In this document: in pieces, positions 6,166 through 13,146 of the stretch | How positions within the stretch are numbered: position 1 is the first letter of the stretch | How the letters are laid out: each line of letters begins with the position of its first letter | Source: Bacteroidales bacterium UBA3856 | GTDB lineage: Bacteria; Bacteroidota; Bacteroidia; Bacteroidales; UBA932 | Direction: 5' to 3' | DNA: 13,146 nucleotides | Assembly: GCA_002392525.1 (NCBI GenBank) | Contig: DGHE01000125.1 | Coordinates: 15,809-28,954, forward strand | Position numbers and translations under genes: made by a program | The notes under the pieces: model-generated | Database searches by the model: none | Seen by the model: only the letters and a program-made list of their open reading frames with translations | What the model was told of the DNA's origin: nothing

Positions 6166-9100
6166 TTATTTCACTTTGATATACGCCCGGAAGGCCTTGA
6201 TGTTGCCGTTGGCGTCCGGGTAGGACAGCGAGCCGTCGCCGGCGATGAAGAGCACGCTCTCGTCGCTTCCTATCAGGCTGGTGTCGATGGTGGTGCCGTT
6301 AATAATGCCGAACACCGGCACGAAGTTGGCTGCCGTGCCAACCGTTGTGACAGTTTCTTTATTAATGGTAACAGAGCCAAAGTTGGGATTCACCACATTC
6401 GATGAATTGCCTATCATAATCAGGTAAGGATGGCCGGCAGTAATCGAGGTGACGGTGGAGAAATCCAGTATCAGCGTGCCCGATTCGCCGTCGAAGGTGG
6501 CAGTATTGAGTGCCTTGACAACCGTCCCTTCTCCGAACACAGCAGTAATCTGTTCCGCGGTCAAACTGAATGGCGCACAGAAACTGTTCCAGACACCCGC
6601 AAGCATCGTGCGGTTCATCGTGACGACACTGGAGGTCGTATGCGCTCCCGTCAGGACCTCCGTATTGTCGCGGTCCTCATAGAGGGTGATGGTGCCGAAA
6701 TTGGCCTGGATGGTTACATCGGCGTTGTGGAAGGTAAGGGTGTAAGGGCTCCCGTCGCCGGAGAGGCGAGCACTATCTTCACCGTCCTTGCCAATGAAGG
6801 CCGAATAGGCATCGCTGTTGATATTAAGCTGAATCGAACCTCCTCCCGAGCCATAGATCACACCCTCATGCACGAAGCAGCGGCTGTCGTACAGGGTGAT
6901 TCCGGCCACATCATAAACGGTCGGAGTACCATAGGGTTCGATATTCACATGATCAGAGCCCACGCTGACGGCACAGGCGTGCAGGGTACCGGCGTCGAAT
7001 CCGTGTTTGGGATCTATTCCATCCTGGCTGTAGGCTACATGGTTATAGTATGCACGGGATATCGTGACATCAGATCTGGAGACATCACCGCTGACCAGCA
7101 AATAATTAGATGCCGGAGTGCTTCCCGCTTTCGCATGGAAAGCCGCAGGCGCAAAGACACAGTCGGTCAGGTTCACACTAGCTCCGTTTCTTGCCCATCC
7201 AATCATGCCGCCACCCTCGTAAGCTCCGTTCGTATACTCGACGGTTCCCGTGAAAACGCAGCCCGTCAGGCTGATGCTTGCATTGTACTCGACTGTCCCT
7301 ACAAAAGCGCCGCCATCCACATCCCCATTGCGTGATGAAGAAATGGCCACACTGCTCCGGCAATTCAAAATGGTATTGGTACTATTAACCCGTACAAAGC
7401 CCACCAGGCCGGAGGGTCGCATACCGGTTGTGCTCACGCTGCCGGTGAGGACCAGGTTGCTCAGGTGTGCATTCCGGATGTAGCCAAAGGGGGCTGTATA
7501 GTCAGCATTCGCAGTAGTGAGATCCAGGTTCAGCGTATGTCCATCTCCGTCAAAATGATGGTTGAAGGGCTTTTCTGGTAGGGCTCCCGCCGGAGTAGTG
7601 ACGGTAATGTCTGCCGTCAGTTTGAAATAGCATCCGGCAGGGAAGGGTGATTCGCCCGTATTTTTGGTCTCCATCATGGCCCAGTCTGCTGCGGAGGTAA
7701 TCAGGTAAGGGTCTGCCTGGGTGCCTTTCCCGGCAAAATCCGACATCTCAGTATGCTTGAGAACCGCCTTGCCGCCGACTTCCTCCCAATTGGCTCCCAG
7801 CTGGCTGACCAGCGCGGCGGCGGTCATCCCGGAAGCGTCGCTTCCCTGATTGCCGGCCCCCCAGGAGGTAATGTAATGGGTTTGGTTGAAAATGGGATTG
7901 GCTCCGCTGTCATAACGGACTATCTTTTGGGAACCACTGGTCCCTATCGTCACCGTTTCCGGGTTAAATAGGCAGTTGGTAAAAGTGACCGGGGTGTACG
8001 CCCAACCTATCAGACCGCCACAGTGGGTGGTAGTGACATTGTCATTGGGGTTTTTGGTACTCTTCCCCTGATGGAATTTGCCGTCAAACAGCACATCGGT
8101 GAGCGTAATGGAGGTAGCCGTCTTCGCGACGCGGGAGATAAGGCCGCCGTGGGTGCCATCTCCGTTAATACGGGTGTCTATCTTGACGCTGCTCCAACAT
8201 TGGTTCAGGGAAAGGAATCCGTTTGCCAGGCCTACCAGGCCGGACGCATCCATATGGTCTGTATAGACGGTGCCTTCGATGCGGATATCCCTAATGCTCG
8301 CATCTTTTACATAGCGGAACGGGGCGCAGTAATCGGCCGCACCGGTGCGGGTAAAGGTAAGGGTGCGTCCCTTGCCGTCGAAGTGGCCGGAGAAAGGGTG
8401 GGAATCATCGCTGCCCAGCTGGAGGTTCACCGCCAGGTCGGACAACAACTGGAAGTACTTCCCGCTGAAGGATTCTCCGTTTTGGATCCGGAATGCCAGC
8501 GCATTCCAATGATTGACGGAAGCAATCAGATAAGGACTCTCCTGCGTGCCGGCACCCACCAAATCGGTGTAGATATTAAAGAAATTCGGGACCAGCTTGT
8601 TACCTTCCCTATGCCATCCGCCACCCAGGCCTCGAAGGAGATCAGTATCCGACATGGTCCTCGCATCAATGGCCCCGTGGTCGGTCTGGGGCTTATCGTT
8701 CCAGACTGTCTTGTAGTAGCAATTGGCCAATATGGCCGAAGCGCTGGTTTTTTTGCGGAAGAAAGTGTTGCTGCTATCGTCATTGCTCAGCGCCGTTGGC
8801 GCAAAAAGGCTGTTCAGAATATACAGGTGTGAATCGGATGCGGCCCAACCTACAAAGCCGCCGCTTTCATCGGGGTCGCTTGAAATAATGCCGTCGAACA
8901 GGCAATTGATGATCTCTGTCGTTCCGCCGTCTTGAACACGGCCCACGAAGCCACCGATATTATTGACGTCATGAGCATCGAGTGTTAAACTGCTACGGCA
9001 ATTGATAATCCGGGTATAACCTTTGGAATAACCAACCACTCCGGCCACACCTTCCCTCACTTTATCTGCATCTATTTCCCCCTTGACATGGAGATTCATG

Positions 9101-9468
9101 ATGGTGGCATTCCTCGCATAGCGGAATGGGGCGCAGTAATCGTTATAGTCGTAGACAAACGCGCATCTGGCCTTAAAATCCACGGTGAGGGAATGGCCAT
9201 TTCCATCAAAGACACCCCTGAAATCCGCGAACTGCCCAATTTCTCCGTCATCAACGAATTTTGAAACGGTGATATCGGCCGTCAATTTGATGTATTTCCC
9301 CTCATAGCTTTTTCCTTCGGTAAGGTTATCTACGAAGGTATTCCAGTCACTCTTGCTCGAAATCGTGTACGGGTTTTTCAATGTACCGCCACCCGGGAGT
9401 TCAGCGGCATAAGCCGAAAGGGTTGCAAAGGCCAGCAGGGCCGTGAGTATGATACGTATCTTTTTCAT
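6166..9468 (-). CDS. Large GLUG-type repeat surface protein
   Basis: This exported protein of 1100 residues begins with a signal peptide (MKKIRIILTALLAFATLSAYA, cleavage near 21-22). Three long homologous repeats follow, starting near residues 28, 307 and 582. Each opens with GTxxxPYxIxS and a W, then FDGxGxxL (87-94, 363-370, 639-646), APFxY (113-117, 382-386, 659-663), and several GGxxGxx/GLVG and NCxSS elements. This pattern resembles GLUG-motif, beta-helix-like surface proteins and adhesins of Bacteroidales. Residues from about 850 form a different C-terminal region with GVWNSFCAPFSL (958-969), AGHPYLI (1011-1017) and the ending KAFRAYIKVK, typical of Bacteroidales surface proteins. I see no lipobox and no clear type IX secretion C-terminal domain. 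Its ATG overlaps the stop of the upstream lipoprotein gene (ATGA), so it is the last gene of the surface operon. The ligand is unknown. Confidence 0.8.
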   Translation of the reverse strand: MKKIRIILTALLAFATLSAYAAELPGGGTLKNPYTISSKSDWNTFVDNLTEGKSYEGKYIKLTADITVSKFVDDGEIGQFADFRGVFDGNGHSLTVDFKARCAFVYDYNDYCAPFRYARNATIMNLHVKGEIDADKVREGVAGVVGYSKGYTRIINCRSSLTLDAHDVNNIGGFVGRVQDGGTTEIINCLFDGIISSDPDESGGFVGWAASDSHLYILNSLFAPTALSNDDSSNTFFRKKTSASAILANCYYKTVWNDKPQTDHGAIDARTMSDTDLLRGLGGGWHREGNKLVPNFFNIYTDLVGAGTQESPYLIASVNHWNALAFRIQNGESFSGKYFQLLSDLAVNLQLGSDDSHPFSGHFDGKGRTLTFTRTGAADYCAPFRYVKDASIRDIRIEGTVYTDHMDASGLVGLANGFLSLNQCWSSVKIDTRINGDGTHGGLISRVAKTATSITLTDVLFDGKFHQGKSTKNPNDNVTTTHCGGLIGWAYTPVTFTNCLFNPETVTIGTSGSQKIVRYDSGANPIFNQTHYITSWGAGNQGSDASGMTAAALVSQLGANWEEVGGKAVLKHTEMSDFAGKGTQADPYLITSAADWAMMETKNTGESPFPAGCYFKLTADITVTTPAGALPEKPFNHHFDGDGHTLNLDLTTANADYTAPFGYIRNAHLSNLVLTGSVSTTGMRPSGLVGFVRVNSTNTILNCRSSVAISSSRNGDVDGGAFVGTVEYNASISLTGCVFTGTVEYTNGAYEGGGMIGWARNGASVNLTDCVFAPAAFHAKAGSTPASNYLLVSGDVSRSDVTISRAYYNHVAYSQDGIDPKHGFDAGTLHACAVSVGSDHVNIEPYGTPTVYDVAGITLYDSRCFVHEGVIYGSGGGSIQLNINSDAYSAFIGKDGEDSARLSGDGSPYTLTFHNADVTIQANFGTITLYEDRDNTEVLTGAHTTSSVVTMNRTMLAGVWNSFCAPFSLTAEQITAVFGEGTVVKALNTATFDGESGTLILDFSTVTSITAGHPYLIMIGNSSNVVNPNFGSVTINKETVTTVGTAANFVPVFGIINGTTIDTSLIGSDESVLFIAGDGSLSYPDANGNIKAFRAYIKVK

Positions 9469-10331
9469 CTTGCTTCCTCCACTTTTTTACCGCCAAGAAC
9501 ATAGGTAGGGACCAGCGAAGAATGGCTGCCCAGGTTGGTGATGGTCACGCTCTGGATCTTGGCCTTGTTCATAGATGCGTTAACCTGATAGAACTTGCCC
9601 TTCTCCAGGAGGGCGTCGTTGCGGGTTAAAGTATAATTCTTGTTGTCGGATCCCTTGGCCGTGAGGCTGATATTCTTTCCGGTATGAGCATCATCTCCTC
9701 CTGTCGTGTTAAAGTGTTCGGGGATGGCGACATATAATACGTCCGTTTCGGCATTGGGGGTAACCGTAAGCGTACGGTTGCCCAGGCCCACGTAGAAGGG
9801 TTTGACAGACAAGCGACTGTCCGAATTGCCCTTGTTGGTAAGCGTAAATTTCACAATGGACTGCTGGCTCGTGAAGACAGCAGGGTTTTCTACCCGGACG
9901 GCTTGCCCGGAAACGCTGGAGACCCTTACCGTTGCCGTGCAGTAATCACAAGTGGCGGCGATGGTGCTCAGCAGACCATCCTGCTGCCCATAATCTCCAG
10001 TTCGGCAGCTCAGCAGCAATTCGTCATCGGCCTGAGGAGGGTAGCTCAATTCTCCGTAGAGCGTGGTGGATTCACCGCTGCTCTGGGCCGTGAGCGTCCC
10101 CAGCAGGTTTTCCCCGCTATATACGCTTACCACATCTCCGGCCGTCCATCTGGACCAGAGCGTGCCGTGTTCGGTGTCCTCCACCAACGCTTTGGTCATT
10201 TCATTCGTCTTGGTGGCCGAAATCGTGAGCGTGTAGGCGCTGGTTTCCGGCACGAGAACCTCCTGCTCCGCCATACAGCCTGTCAGGACGGCAAGCAGCA
10301 CAGCCATTCCCAAATATCGATTGATTTTCAT
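9465..10331 (-). CDS. Fimbrillin-like lipoprotein (second of the operon)
   Basis: The 288-residue protein has a lipoprotein signal peptide ending LTGC, with Cys19 as the lipidated residue, followed by MAEQE, an acidic tail compatible with surface export of Bacteroidetes lipoproteins. The mature part has the fimbrillin-like pattern: a conserved TK/TKAL region (41-49), WTAGDVVSVYSG (62-73), LGTLTAQSSGESTTLYGEL (77-95), and a late KGKFYQVNASM stretch that resembles the usual end strand of the fold. Mfa-like/fimbrillin-like (PF13149-type) is my family guess from these motifs. It lies 15 bp downstream of the first lipoprotein gene and overlaps the large repeat protein gene by 4 bp. It probably serves as a structural or anchoring subunit of a surface filament or complex, which is an inference. 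Confidence 0.75.
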   Translation of the reverse strand: MKINRYLGMAVLLAVLTGCMAEQEVLVPETSAYTLTISATKTNEMTKALVEDTEHGTLWSRWTAGDVVSVYSGENLLGTLTAQSSGESTTLYGELSYPPQADDELLLSCRTGDYGQQDGLLSTIAATCDYCTATVRVSSVSGQAVRVENPAVFTSQQSIVKFTLTNKGNSDSRLSVKPFYVGLGNRTLTVTPNAETDVLYVAIPEHFNTTGGDDAHTGKNISLTAKGSDNKNYTLTRNDALLEKGKFYQVNASMNKAKIQSVTITNLGSHSSLVPTYVLGGKKVEEAR

Positions 10332-10346
10332 ATTGTTCTGATCTTA

Positions 10347-11258
10347 TTACCAATTCAACGTTCCACCACTGCTGTAATCTGCGATGGTGAAGGACACTTC
10401 ATTCAACGAATCGCCGCCTGTACCGGCCCCGCTGATCTGGACCGTCCCCATATAGAAATGTCCGGATATGGGATTCAAGTCGCGCTCAATGCTGTATTCT
10501 TCACTGCCGATCACGGCCTTGAAGTGGTATGTATTCGATGCTCCGTTCTCGTCTCGAAGCGCAAAGAAAAGCTGATCCGTTGCGCTGGCCGGGGCAATCG
10601 TGAGCGGCAAACCTGCCGTCGCATACGTCGCGTCTGAGCCCAGTGGCCTGGTCAACACCACTTTCCCGCCATCGGCATAAATGCTCAGACGCTCAAGCAG
10701 AAGCGGATTGTTGTCGTTGTCCACAAAACGCAGTTGAAAAAAGGCCTGCCGGTGGCTGAAAGCGGCATCGCTCATCTTGAGGAAGCCGCCTTGGGCGTCC
10801 ACTTCCTTCACAGTGGAGCTGGCTTCCAAAAAGCTGTAGTTGGACGACACGTTGCTTACGGTGCCGTTCTGGCCGGTATAGTCAAGACTGGCTTCATGAT
10901 AATAGAGCGTGACGGCCTCTCCAACGGAGAAAGTACCCGTCAGCGTGCCGGTCAGCGTGGCATAGGCCGAATTACCGGCGCTCACATCGGCCGTCAGCTG
11001 CTCCAACGCGGTTCCGTCACTTTTGACCACACGGACCTTGTCTCCCTGGTCCCAGTTGGTATACAACGTCTGGCCGTTGTTGCCGCCCACGCTCACGGCG
11101 CGAGTGCCGACCTCGGGGCCGGCGTTGATGGCCACCTGCCAGGTGCGGGGAAGATCCGTCCGGGTGGGGGAAATCTCCGTCCGGTTGCAGGAGGCGCCCA
11201 ATCCCAGCGCAAGCGAGACCGCCGGGATGAATCTCAATACTTTCGAAAACATGTTCAT
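10347..11258 (-). CDS. Fimbrillin-like lipoprotein (first of the operon)
   Basis: The 303-residue protein has a signal peptide ending GASC, with Cys24 as the probable lipidation site; the -3 Gly makes this lipobox less typical. The mature part shows GTRAVSVGGNNG (51-62) and YTNWDQGDKVRVV (66-78). This TRA...W..GD pattern is frequent in Bacteroidales fimbrillin-like proteins. It is followed by TLTGTLTGTFSVGEAVTLYY and, near the end, NPISGHFYMGTVQIS. The C-terminus (SFTIADYSSGGTLNW) has an aromatic end. The arginines in the first part of the mature chain could be sites for processing by an Arg-specific protease as in Porphyromonas fimbriae, but nothing in the window proves it. It starts 21 bp after the small upstream gene and precedes the second lipoprotein by 15 bp. 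Confidence 0.75.
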   Translation of the reverse strand: MNMFSKVLRFIPAVSLALGLGASCNRTEISPTRTDLPRTWQVAINAGPEVGTRAVSVGGNNGQTLYTNWDQGDKVRVVKSDGTALEQLTADVSAGNSAYATLTGTLTGTFSVGEAVTLYYHEASLDYTGQNGTVSNVSSNYSFLEASSTVKEVDAQGGFLKMSDAAFSHRQAFFQLRFVDNDNNPLLLERLSIYADGGKVVLTRPLGSDATYATAGLPLTIAPASATDQLFFALRDENGASNTYHFKAVIGSEEYSIERDLNPISGHFYMGTVQISGAGTGGDSLNEVSFTIADYSSGGTLNW

Positions 11259-11279
11259 ATTCCGTTACTTGATGTTCTG

Positions 11280-11444
11280 TTAAAAGATATTCTCGCCGGG
11301 TATCCCGCCGGGCATCCCGCCGCCGCCAACCTGGCCAGGGAGGGGGCTCTGAAGGAGAAACTGAGAACTTTGGAGACGGACGATCTCCACCTCAGGGGCC
11401 TGGTATTCGACCTTTTTACTGACTTCTATATCCATTTTGAACAT
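11280..11444 (-). CDS. 54-residue peptide with Gly/Pro-rich tail heading the surface operon
   Basis: A short reading frame starts at ATG 11442-11444 and stops with TAA at 11280-11282. The protein begins MFKMDIEVSKKVEYQAPEVE, continues IVRLQSSQFLLQS, and ends with PLPGQVGGGGMPGGIPGENIF minus its first residue. The YxxPE(x)EIVRL...LLQSS-like core followed by a Gly-rich tail recalls the small uncharacterised proteins that often precede fimbrillin-type genes in Bacteroidales; this resemblance is from memory. There is no signal peptide or membrane segment. A second Met at residue 4 (11435) is an alternative start. It lies 21 bp upstream of the first lipoprotein gene and is the first gene after the promoter, so it should be the most 5' cistron of the operon. 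It is too conserved-looking in layout to be chance, but its function is unknown. Confidence 0.7.
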   Translation of the reverse strand: MFKMDIEVSKKVEYQAPEVEIVRLQSSQFLLQSPLPGQVGGGGMPGGIPGENIF

Positions 11445-11536
11445 AATCTATTCGTTCTACAAAAAGAAAAAGCCCCGCCAACATATCCGCTCAAGCAGAA
11501 ACTTAATACTTCATGCTGCACAGGTCTTTTCCGTTG

Positions 11537-11567
11537 CAAAGATGAAAAGTATTTACAGATTTTGCAA
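11537..11567 (-). promoter_or_regulatory. Candidate promoter of the surface operon
   Basis: On the minus strand TTTTTTG (TTG complement at 11565-11567) is followed by 20 bp and then CATCTTTG (11537-11544). That is one mismatch from TAnnTTTG, with correct spacing for a Bacteroidetes promoter. It would give a leader of about 90 nt before the 54-residue gene. A weaker TATCTTTT box lies at 11282-11289, close to the first lipoprotein gene. Confidence 0.55.
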
Positions 11568-11782
11568 AAAATATATACCAAAAACATGGCAAACGGGGCG
11601 TTTTACCCCAAAAAATAACGTGTCCGAAAAAGGAACTTCAAAAAAGTCAACCTAATTTTTTTACCATATCATCTATAATCTTTGCAAAGAGATGTGTTTC
11701 AATCTATTACAACGATTTCATCCTACGAAATGTCCAACCCGCCGGAGATTTTGTTCTGGGCTGGAGGTGCTTTGCTGGGCTG

Positions 11783-11930
11783 GCATACCCAAGTGGGCAA
11801 AAAGGGCCGTTTTTGCTTGGGTGGGTATGCGATCGCCTACCCAGGATTACAAATAAGCCCGTTTTTGCACAGATGGGTATGTTATACCCCACCGACATAT
11901 AAACAAAAAACCGGTTGTTTTGCATTTTCT
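11783..11930. repeat. Three tandem ~50-bp imperfect palindromic units
   Basis: Unit 1 (11783-11830) runs from GCATACCC to GGGTATGC with inner arms GCAAAAA (11797-11803) and TTTTTGC (11810-11816). Unit 2 (about 11837-11881) repeats TACCC, GTTTTTGC and TGGGTATG exactly 52 bp later. Unit 3 (about 11884-11930) is more diverged, with ATACCC, CAAAAAACCGG and TTGTTTTGC. The joints between units are palindromes too: GGGTATGCGATCGCCTACCC (11823-11842, one mismatched pair) and GGGTAT-GTT-ATACCC (11875-11889). The function is unknown. Confidence 0.75.
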
Positions 11931-12105
11931 CAGGCCAAGAATCTAGCAAGCCTAAAGATGAAGTCAGTGCGCGCGCTGCATATATAACGTATGCTCCAAA
12001 AACCTGTCGTAGAATGCTCCCTATGTGTTGAACCTGCAGAAACCAAATATATTCCTTCGTAGGCTTCTGAGACCCGAGACATCTGCTTTTGACCTGCCAA
12101 TAAGA

Positions 12106-12909
12106 TTATTTCAGAAGTTTTCGATTGGTTTCGTTTCCTTCCAGTACGGACATCTGCTGAATTGCGATAGCATTAAGTCTGCGGAGCCTTTCTGCTTGAG
12201 GAAGCCCTTCGTTGATGAAAATGGCATTCAGGCTTTCCATGTTGGAAAGGCAGATGAGTTGGTTGATGGTAGCGTAATCGCGGATATTACCTTTGAGTTC
12301 CGGGTTGGCATCTCGCCATTCTTTCGCTGTCATGCCGAATAAAGCTACATTGAGAACGTCGGCTTCGTTGGCGTAGATAAAAGATATTTGCTTCTCTGAA
12401 ACCTCAGTTGGAATCAAGTTCTGTTTGATGGCATCAGTATGGATACGGTAGTTCACTTTGGAGAGTTCGCGTTTGGCTGTCCACCCAATGAGTTTCTGCT
12501 CCTCTTCCTTAAGGCGCTGGAATTCACGGATAAGATAAACCTTAAATTCCGGGCTGATCCACATAGCAAACTCAAAAGCGATGTCCTTGTGAGCATAAGT
12601 GCCGCCATAACGCCCGGCTTTGGAAACTATGCCAATAGCATGGGTCTTCTCCGTCCATTCTTTAGCGCTGAGGCGGAAATTGTTGAGTCCCGCTTTACTT
12701 TTAATTATGTCGAATTCGGCAGAATTAAACTCGGGATTGAAAACCTTCTCCCAAGTACCCAGGAACTCGACGGTGTTCCTGTTACGAAGCCAGTTGTGAA
12801 AGAAAAACTCCCCATCTTTGGAGCGCGTCATATCCGTGAGGCTGATATAGTCCTCACTTCCAACCTTAACTACAGTTACGGCGACGCCGTTTACATCTAT
12901 CTTTGCCAT
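12106..12909 (-). CDS. KilA-N domain protein
   Basis: This 267-residue protein has an N-terminal KilA-N DNA-binding-type domain (about 1-132): YISLTDMTRS (21-30), FFFHNWLRNRNTVEFLGTWE (36-55), the GRYGGTYAHKDIAFEFAMWI segment (99-118) and SPEFKVYLIREFQRL (119-133). Such domains occur in phage proteins (P1 KilA, antirepressors) and in chromosomal islands of Bacteroidales. The remainder (134-267) is charged and probably helical; a TAKEWRDANPELKGNIRDYA stretch (194-213) lies in it, and I do not recognise a second catalytic domain. The gene starts 19 bp downstream of the XRE-like gene on the same strand, so the two are probably co-transcribed. There are no neighbouring phage structural genes in the window. 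Its GC content is visibly lower than in the aro genes, which suggests acquisition by transfer. Its role is not predictable; a regulatory DNA-binding function is likely. Confidence 0.85.
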   Translation of the reverse strand: MAKIDVNGVAVTVVKVGSEDYISLTDMTRSKDGEFFFHNWLRNRNTVEFLGTWEKVFNPEFNSAEFDIIKSKAGLNNFRLSAKEWTEKTHAIGIVSKAGRYGGTYAHKDIAFEFAMWISPEFKVYLIREFQRLKEEEQKLIGWTAKRELSKVNYRIHTDAIKQNLIPTEVSEKQISFIYANEADVLNVALFGMTAKEWRDANPELKGNIRDYATINQLICLSNMESLNAIFINEGLPQAERLRRLNAIAIQQMSVLEGNETNRKLLK

Positions 12910-12928
12910 AGCGCCAAACTATCTAATA

Positions 12929-13146
12929 CTATTTCTTTTTAGCATTCTTTCTATGCTTGTAACCATCAACGAAATCGCTTGTCTTTATATTGTGATCAAG
13001 TTTCTCCCCAGCCGAATCGCTCAGGTATTGAGGACGGGAGGGTACAGATGAACCGTAGCCGCTGACGTAAGTAAGGGCCGATTTGACCAAATCTATACCC
13101 AAGGCATTCTCCAGACGGGCAATGGTTTCAAGCGTCATATTGGAAC
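12929..13146 (-). CDS. XRE-type helix-turn-helix regulator, N-terminus outside window
   Basis: The frame remains open to the window edge: codons upstream of the internal Met at 13136-13138 read Ser-Asn, giving SNMTLETIARLENALGID. This is the last helix region of a Cro/CI-type (XRE) helix-turn-helix domain, so the true start lies to the right and the Met is internal. The C-terminal tail of about 50 residues (SGYGSSVPSRPQY ... DGYKHRKNAKKK) is polar and ends in a basic cluster. Many HigA-like antitoxins have this layout with a RelE/HigB-like toxin gene directly upstream; that gene, if present, is outside the window. The KilA-N gene follows 19 bp downstream. Confidence 0.75.
   Translation of the reverse strand, partial: SNMTLETIARLENALGIDLVKSALTYVSGYGSSVPSRPQYLSDSAGEKLDHNIKTSDFVDGYKHRKNAKKK

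Larger units (their letters stand above)
11445..12105. other. AT-rich intergenic region between surface operon and KilA-N gene
   Basis: This stretch of 661 bp has no convincing gene. From right to left on the minus strand it carries the 3' flank of the KilA-N gene (11931-12105, no recognisable terminator; only a chance 50-codon frame), three tandem palindromes (11783-11930), a plus-strand TATAATCTTTG element with a CTTTGCAAAG palindrome (11674-11689), a GGGG-N7-CCCC hairpin next to A6 near 11595-11615, and the promoter and leader of the surface operon. Reading frames of 70-105 codons here have no family likeness and run across the palindromes. Confidence 0.6.

Noticed and set aside
6166..6420. 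Type IX secretion C-terminal domain on the large repeat protein
   Set aside because: The end (FRAYIKVK) lacks the usual conserved Gly/Tyr pattern and terminal Lys-rich strand order I would require.
11823..11842. GCGATCGC as a HIP1-type octamer
   Set aside because: HIP1 abundance is a cyanobacterial trait; a single copy within a palindrome joint here carries no such meaning.
11783..11930. CRISPR array
   Set aside because: Units are only three, strongly diverged and palindromic throughout, without constant repeats or unique spacers, and no cas genes are near.
11682..11987. 101-codon plus-strand and 80-codon minus-strand frames in the intergenic region
   Set aside because: Both run through the palindromic repeats, have no start context or family likeness, and the repeat period would not preserve a reading frame.

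Overview
The window looks like a GC-rich Bacteroidales chromosome, most likely Rikenellaceae/Alistipes-like. The evidence is the repeated Bacteroidetes-type -7 box (TAnnTTTG), the near absence of Shine-Dalgarno sequences, two fimbrillin-like lipoproteins, and a large GLUG-type surface protein. The family-level placement is inference from memory of protein features, not a database result.

Left part (1-5109, all minus strand): the first 340 residues of SufB (Fe-S cluster assembly; its C-terminus runs off the window), and upstream of it a compact shikimate operon aroB -> aroD/aroA fusion -> aroC, with 26-bp and 4-bp overlaps. The operon covers steps 2, 3, 6 and 7 of chorismate synthesis; aroE and aroK are not here. 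Chorismate synthase carries a roughly 63-residue His/Cys/Glu-rich insert (18 His, 10 Cys) in a conserved core segment. This is the most striking anomaly of the window.

Centre (5110-6165): a divergent promoter region, a PrsW-family membrane protease, a tRNA-Leu(CAA) with its own good promoter, and a perfect 19-bp inverted repeat that works as a bidirectional terminator and extends into the tRNA 3' end. A C/G-rich palindromic stretch follows.

Right-centre (6166-11567, minus strand): a four-gene surface operon. Its order is a 54-residue peptide ending in a Gly/Pro-rich tail, two fimbrillin-like lipoproteins, then a 1100-residue protein with three long repeats. A plausible promoter lies about 90 nt upstream of the small gene. 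I infer that the operon makes a cell-surface or fimbria-like assembly.

Right end (11568-13146): an AT-richer intergenic region with three tandem ~50-bp imperfect palindromes, then a KilA-N protein gene downstream of a truncated XRE-type regulator gene. This end has lower GC and a phage/accessory flavour.
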